NCBI GenBank assembly: GCA_964521285.1
Contig: CAZFQS010000028.1
Coordinates: 1 to 39,135, forward strand
Length of the DNA: 39,135 bases
DNA from: G020354785 sp964521285
GTDB lineage: Bacteria > Bacteroidota > Bacteroidia > Bacteroidales > UBA10428
Direction: 5' to 3'
Position numbers and translations under genes: made by a program
Part shown: piece after piece, positions 35,552 through 39,135 of the stretch
How positions within the stretch are numbered: position 1 is the stretch's first letter
Layout: the number at the start of each line of letters is the position of its first letter
The notes under the pieces: generated by a model
Told to the model about the DNA's origin: nothing
Seen by the model: the letters and a program-made list of their open reading frames with translations, nothing else
Databases searched by the model: none

Positions 35552-35609
35552 AACAGTAAAACAATAGAACAGTAAAACAATAGAACAGTAGAACAATAGA
35601 GCAATAGAA
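35538..35609 (+). repeat. Nine tandem copies of an 8-bp repeat between cimA and leuB
   Basis: The tract is nine octamers in perfect register: CAATAGAA and its variants CAGTAAAA, CAGTAGAA and CAATAGAG. It occupies much of the 203-bp gap before leuB. Copy number could vary by slippage. It is not coding and does not look like CRISPR because there are no spacers. Confidence 0.85.
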
Positions 35610-35707
35610 TTCTTTTTGGCAATCTGGAAATAAATATTTATACTTATCGGCTTTTAGAAAAGATAATAGTAATCAATATAAATAATAACGGCAAAATAAG
35701 GTAAAGC

Positions 35708-36772
35708 ATGACGAAAAAGACATACAATATCGCTGTATTACCCGGAGACGGTACCGGGCCGGAAGTTGTTAATGAAGGTATAAAGGTATTGAAGGCAGCT
35801 TCAGATAAATTTGGTTTTAAATTAAATTTCGAATTGTTTGACTTTGGAGGAGACCGGTATTTAAAAACCGGTGAAATACTTCCTGATTCAGCTATTGAGG
35901 AATTCCGGAAATTTGATTCTATTTTTCTTGGTGCAATAGGTCACCCCGACGTAAAACCCGGAATACTTGAAAAAGGAATTTTACTTAAATTACGTTTCGA
36001 CCTTGACCAGTATATAAATCTCAGACCTGTAAAATTATATCCCGGGGTACCAACACCACTTAAAGATAAAGGACCTGAAGATATTGATTATGTTGTTGTT
36101 CGGGAAAATGTTGGCGGCCTCTATACAGGCATCGGCGGATTTACTATGAAAGGTACTAAAGATGAAGTTGCCGTTCAAAGCATGGTATATAACAGGATGC
36201 AGGTTGAACGCTGTTTACGTTATGCTTTTGAATATACAAGAAAACATGGTAAGAAAAACACCCTTGCTCTCTGCGGAAAGACAAATGTGCTGACCTATGT
36301 TTACGATCTTTGGGAAAGGGCATTTCATGAAATAGGGCAAAAAGATTTTCCTGATATTAAGCGCGAATATTATCATGTAGACGCTACATGTATGTGGATG
36401 GTAAAAAATCCCGAATGGTTTGACGTCATTGTTACAGGAAATATGTTTGGCGACATTATAACCGACCTTGGAGCAATAACACAGGGAGGTATGGGTATTG
36501 CAGCAGGGGGTAATATCAATCCCAACGGAGTTAGTATGTTTGAACCTATAGGCGGTTCCGCACCGAAATATACCGGGAAAAATATAATTAATCCTCTTGC
36601 AGCCATATGTTGCGGTATAATGATGCTTGAGCACCTTAATGAGGATGAAGCAGCACAGGCAATTGAAAAATCAGTAATGTACGTCACAGGAAATAAAATT
36701 AAGGACATGGGTGCCGGTAAAATGGGATATTCAACAAGTGAAGTAGGAGATATGATTGCTGACGGAGTCTAA
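35708..36772 (+). CDS. leuB: 3-isopropylmalate dehydrogenase
   Basis: LeuB oxidatively decarboxylates 3-isopropylmalate and, in the citramalate route, 3-methylmalate. The 354-residue protein has AVLPGDGTGPEVV at the N-terminus, the substrate-binding LRPVKLYPGV and VVVRENVGGLYTG, the metal-binding NMFGDIITDLGA and the nucleotide-binding GGSAPKYTGKNIINP. Members of this family also include isocitrate and tartrate dehydrogenases, but the operon context supports LeuB. It is the last gene of the operon, 203 bp after the cimA-like gene. Confidence 0.92.
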   Translation: MTKKTYNIAVLPGDGTGPEVVNEGIKVLKAASDKFGFKLNFELFDFGGDRYLKTGEILPDSAIEEFRKFDSIFLGAIGHPDVKPGILEKGILLKLRFDLDQYINLRPVKLYPGVPTPLKDKGPEDIDYVVVRENVGGLYTGIGGFTMKGTKDEVAVQSMVYNRMQVERCLRYAFEYTRKHGKKNTLALCGKTNVLTYVYDLWERAFHEIGQKDFPDIKREYYHVDATCMWMVKNPEWFDVIVTGNMFGDIITDLGAITQGGMGIAAGGNINPNGVSMFEPIGGSAPKYTGKNIINPLAAICCGIMMLEHLNEDEAAQAIEKSVMYVTGNKIKDMGAGKMGYSTSEVGDMIADGV

Positions 36773-36782
36773 AACAACATAA

Positions 36783-36812
36783 CAATCCTCATGCTGTGCA
36801 TGAATTGGATTG
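36783..36812. terminator. Hairpin in the convergent gap after leuB
   Basis: CAATCC-TCATGC pairs with GCATGA-(att)-GGATTG around a TGT loop: two 6-bp helices with a three-base bulge. It lies 11 bp after the leuB stop and 31 bp before the end of the convergent protease gene. A clear T-run is missing, so it may be a 3'-end structure rather than a full intrinsic terminator. Confidence 0.5.
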
Positions 36813-36842
36813 GCTGTTAATATTGTTGCGCCTTATTATAGG

Positions 36843-37493
36843 TTACAACCATACCCACCAGGGAATATCAAAACTATCGCCATACACTAATAAATCAAAA
36901 ACCACATGCCCTGCCAGAGGGGGGACAATATTATTGGAATATTCTTTAAGAATACCAAAAACAATACCTCCCAGGATTGTCCATTTCATAAGGAATATAA
37001 TATCTGTCTGGTAAACTGACTGGTGAGCCAGAAAAAATAAACATTTATAAGCTGTATGTGCTATAGTGGCAAAAATAACGGAGAATATCACACTAATATG
37101 ACGAGTATGGCCCTGGATAAACCCTCGAAAAACCAACTCTTCCGTAGATCCTATAAGCATCGCCGGAATAGCAAAGTAAGTTAATCTGACCGGCAAAATA
37201 AAATTATGCTGATGATTTCTGTAAACTACCGCAATTAGTACTCCAAATACTGTTGCAATAAATAAATAAACAAATGTTGCACCCGAAATCTTATTAAAAC
37301 CGAACAGGGACTTAAAATCCCTTATTGTGCGGACATTTCTGTTTATTATGATACCTGCAATGATTAAACCCGTGAAAGATATTATGAAAGATAAAATTTT
37401 TCTGTGAGAGAAAACTGCAAAAATTATGATCCCAATAACACAAATTAATGAGTCTGCCAGAACAAAATATTTGCTCCTTACTGATTTTACCAT
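36843..37493 (-). CDS. CPBP family glutamic-type intramembrane protease
   Basis: The product is a multi-pass membrane protein of 216 residues from the ATG at 37493; an earlier start at 37559 would overlap the upstream gene by 47 bp. The CPBP (Abi) motifs are complete: EE118-119 and R123 in STEELVFRGF, H146 in FATIAHTAYK, and H196 with D200 in LAGHVVFDLL. CPBP proteins include Rce1-type proteases and the myxosortases that process proteins with a Cys-containing C-terminal anchor. It lies 19 bp downstream of a leucine-rich-repeat gene whose product ends in such an anchor, so that protein is the obvious candidate substrate. Confidence 0.85.
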   Translation of the reverse strand: MVKSVRSKYFVLADSLICVIGIIIFAVFSHRKILSFIISFTGLIIAGIIINRNVRTIRDFKSLFGFNKISGATFVYLFIATVFGVLIAVVYRNHQHNFILPVRLTYFAIPAMLIGSTEELVFRGFIQGHTRHISVIFSVIFATIAHTAYKCLFFLAHQSVYQTDIIFLMKWTILGGIVFGILKEYSNNIVPPLAGHVVFDLLVYGDSFDIPWWVWL

Positions 37494-37512
37494 AAAAATA
37501 CTAATCCAAAAT

Positions 37513-38859
37513 TTACTTTTTATACCTCGTGATAAGCAGTAATAAAAGCTTACTGACAACTAATGCAGGGATTATTAATAGTAACCATCCTGAACCAAGA
37601 CAGAATCCTGCGTTGGGTACAATAACACAATTGGGATTTTTTTCCTTAATCTGCTCTATATTCAAAGCATCGGAATATATACTGTCAGGCAGTGATAGAT
37701 ATTTTAGTCCTTTTAAGTCATAAACTGAATTTAAATCTATATCTGTTTCAAAATAAGTAAAACAGGCTAATTTTTTAAGTTTCTTAAACGGACTGACATT
37801 ACTAATATTCATGCAGCCTATTAATTCTACTACTTCAATACTTTTATGATGTTCTATAAATTCATCAAGTTCCTTTTCTGTAATATTAGGATGAAAAGAT
37901 ATCCATTTCAGGGAAGGAAGCTTGCCAAGGATTGTAATATCTTTTAAATTTCCGCAATTAATCAGACTTAAGCGCTGAAGTTTCGACAGTTTGTCTATTG
38001 AATTAATACTGGATAATGAATCACAATCCAGTAAATTCAGCTCAGTAATATTTGTTAAATTACCTAAAGAAGAGATATCATTGATTCCTGATTTCATTAT
38101 AGTAAGCGACTTAAGATTATTATTATTTACCAGGGGTCCGTTATTTTCAGGCTGAGAGATTTCTTCCAATATCAAAGTTTCCAGCTTTGGGAGCTTTGAT
38201 AAAATATTCAGATCCCAGTCATCTTCACCAATATAAAGTAATTCAAGATTCTTTTCATCTGCTATTTTTTTCTTTGTATCGTCTTCAAACTGGCAATCAG
38301 GTGCAACTATCCATATAGGATCAAACAAATCCAAAATATCATCCAGATCACTAATATCTTCATCAATAAATAATCCAATGTCAGGTTTAATACGAGCTAT
38401 TTTTTTTAAATATTTTAAGTGGATATCCGAAGAATAGGATGTAACTGAAATATAGCGCAAATCATGAATATCCTTGGAATCAATTCCTTTTAGCCACTCT
38501 ATTAAGTCTTCATCTTCGGTTAACTCAATTGAAATAATATTACCATTCATAAAAAGTAAAAAATCATCCAGATAAAAATCCAGGTAATTACCATCATTCT
38601 CCTTATACCTGTAAAAGGGAATTTCATCTCTTCCCGAAAATATATATACCAGATCGCCATTATAAAGGGGAAGGGCTGATATGCTATCTTCACCGGGTCC
38701 TGTAATCCATTCAAAATCTGATTTTGAAAAGTTAGTATAAGCCTCACATCCCTTTAACTTAACAATTTTATATTGTTCATTCCGGCTGTTTTTAATTATA
38801 AAATGCCCGGTGCTAACTACCAGGGCTGTCGCTACTATAATTAATATTAACTTTTTCAT
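37513..38859 (-). CDS. Surface leucine-rich-repeat protein with a C-terminal sorting-type anchor
   Basis: The 448-residue protein has an N-terminal signal segment (KKLILIIVATALVVSTG). An Asp/Glu-rich beta region of unknown type spans about 35-200. A series of roughly 22-residue leucine-rich repeats follows (about 205-400; for example LKSLTIMKSGINDISSLGNL and LQRLSLINCGNLKDITILG). The C-terminus is tripartite: GFCLGSG with Cys420, a hydrophobic helix (WLLLIIPALVVSKLLLLLI), and the basic end TRYKK. This is the build of sorting signals such as GlyGly-CTERM or MYXO-CTERM, not of a T9SS sorting domain. The next gene encodes a CPBP protease. The repeats suggest protein or ligand binding at the surface. 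Confidence 0.8.
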   Translation of the reverse strand: MKKLILIIVATALVVSTGHFIIKNSRNEQYKIVKLKGCEAYTNFSKSDFEWITGPGEDSISALPLYNGDLVYIFSGRDEIPFYRYKENDGNYLDFYLDDFLLFMNGNIISIELTEDEDLIEWLKGIDSKDIHDLRYISVTSYSSDIHLKYLKKIARIKPDIGLFIDEDISDLDDILDLFDPIWIVAPDCQFEDDTKKKIADEKNLELLYIGEDDWDLNILSKLPKLETLILEEISQPENNGPLVNNNNLKSLTIMKSGINDISSLGNLTNITELNLLDCDSLSSINSIDKLSKLQRLSLINCGNLKDITILGKLPSLKWISFHPNITEKELDEFIEHHKSIEVVELIGCMNISNVSPFKKLKKLACFTYFETDIDLNSVYDLKGLKYLSLPDSIYSDALNIEQIKEKNPNCVIVPNAGFCLGSGWLLLIIPALVVSKLLLLLITRYKK

Positions 38860-39011
38860 GTCAGTTTATTATTTGAGGAATATGTTATAAAAAACGAATT
38901 TATTAAAATAAAATTATATCTGTCAGAAAACTAAAATATTAATTCATTTTACCACAAGCTTTCTGCAAATTTCGTAAAACTTTTTCACCTTCCAATAATG
39001 TCTGAATTATT

Positions 39012-39043
39012 TTTGTAGATAGAAAAAAAATATGATAAATTTG
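39012..39043 (+). promoter_or_regulatory. Promoter of tRNA-Gly
   Basis: TTTG at 39012-39015, a 20-base spacer and TAAATTTG at 39036-39043 match the Bacteroidota consensus fully. The start of transcription should be about 10 bases before the tRNA. A second TAnnTTTG-like element overlaps the -33 box (39008-39015). Confidence 0.75.
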
Positions 39044-39060
39044 CTCCTGCTTTTAAGCTG

Positions 39061-39133
<73 letters not shown>

Positions 39134-39135
39134 CT

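Noticed and set aside
35538..35609. Possible CRISPR array
   Set aside because: The 8-bp units are contiguous with no spacers, and no cas genes are present.
37494..37559. Earlier start for the CPBP protease
   Set aside because: It would overlap the LRR gene by 47 bp and add a polar segment; the ATG at 37493 gives a normal N-terminus directly before the first helix.

Overview
The window comes from an AT-rich Bacteroidota genome, probably a Bacteroidales/Marinilabiliales-like anaerobe or a relative. The signs are a full-length SprA (the outer-membrane channel of the type IX secretion system, T9SS), two proteins with T9SS C-terminal sorting domains, DUF4837 and TonB-plug proteins typical of the phylum, few Shine-Dalgarno sites, and several promoters of the Bacteroidota form TTTG-N18-20-TAnnTTTG.

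Layout. (1) 1-9980 is accessory. A cut-off gene start at the left edge is followed by a complete IS3-family element (82-1608) that abuts the C-terminal remnant of an aldo/keto reductase. Next come a T9SS-tailed protein of unknown function, a methyltransferase, a degenerate M23 protein, a four-helix membrane protein flanked by 15-bp inverted repeats, a minus-strand aldo/keto reductase + DUF2459 pair, a small unknown gene and a secreted GH3 glycosidase. A bidirectional terminator separates the glycosidase from an initiator tRNA-fMet. (2) 10193-30092 is a core housekeeping and envelope block: M23 peptidase, dxr, rseP, tatA, a MltD-like transglycosylase, a DUF4837 lipoprotein, pdxA, ruvA, sprA, gcvH, a lone STAS protein, a TonB-plug/MG2-like protein (minus strand) and a yebC family gene. 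(3) 30119-36772 is a branched-chain amino-acid operon: leuA, leuC, leuD, a citramalate-synthase-like gene and leuB. Its leader has a promoter, a 20-residue Ile/Leu-rich leader peptide, and mutually exclusive antiterminator and terminator hairpins. Two gaps inside the operon hold short tandem repeats (7-mer x5 and 8-mer x9). (4) 36843-38859, minus strand: a leucine-rich-repeat protein whose C-terminus is a Cys/Gly motif + hydrophobic helix + basic tail, followed after 19 bp by a CPBP-family intramembrane protease. (5) A tRNA-Gly(GCC) with a clear promoter closes the window.

How the genes work together. LeuCD and LeuB can serve both leucine synthesis (from LeuA) and isoleucine synthesis by the citramalate route (from the CimA-like enzyme). 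The leader peptide carries both Ile and Leu codons, which fits control of a shared operon. SprA would export the T9SS-tailed GH3 enzyme and the unknown 2144-3208 protein.

The two observations I rate highest are the complete leu/ile attenuator and the LRR protein/CPBP protease pair, which looks like a one-substrate C-terminal sorting system. Function calls rest on motif recognition by eye; no database search was possible.
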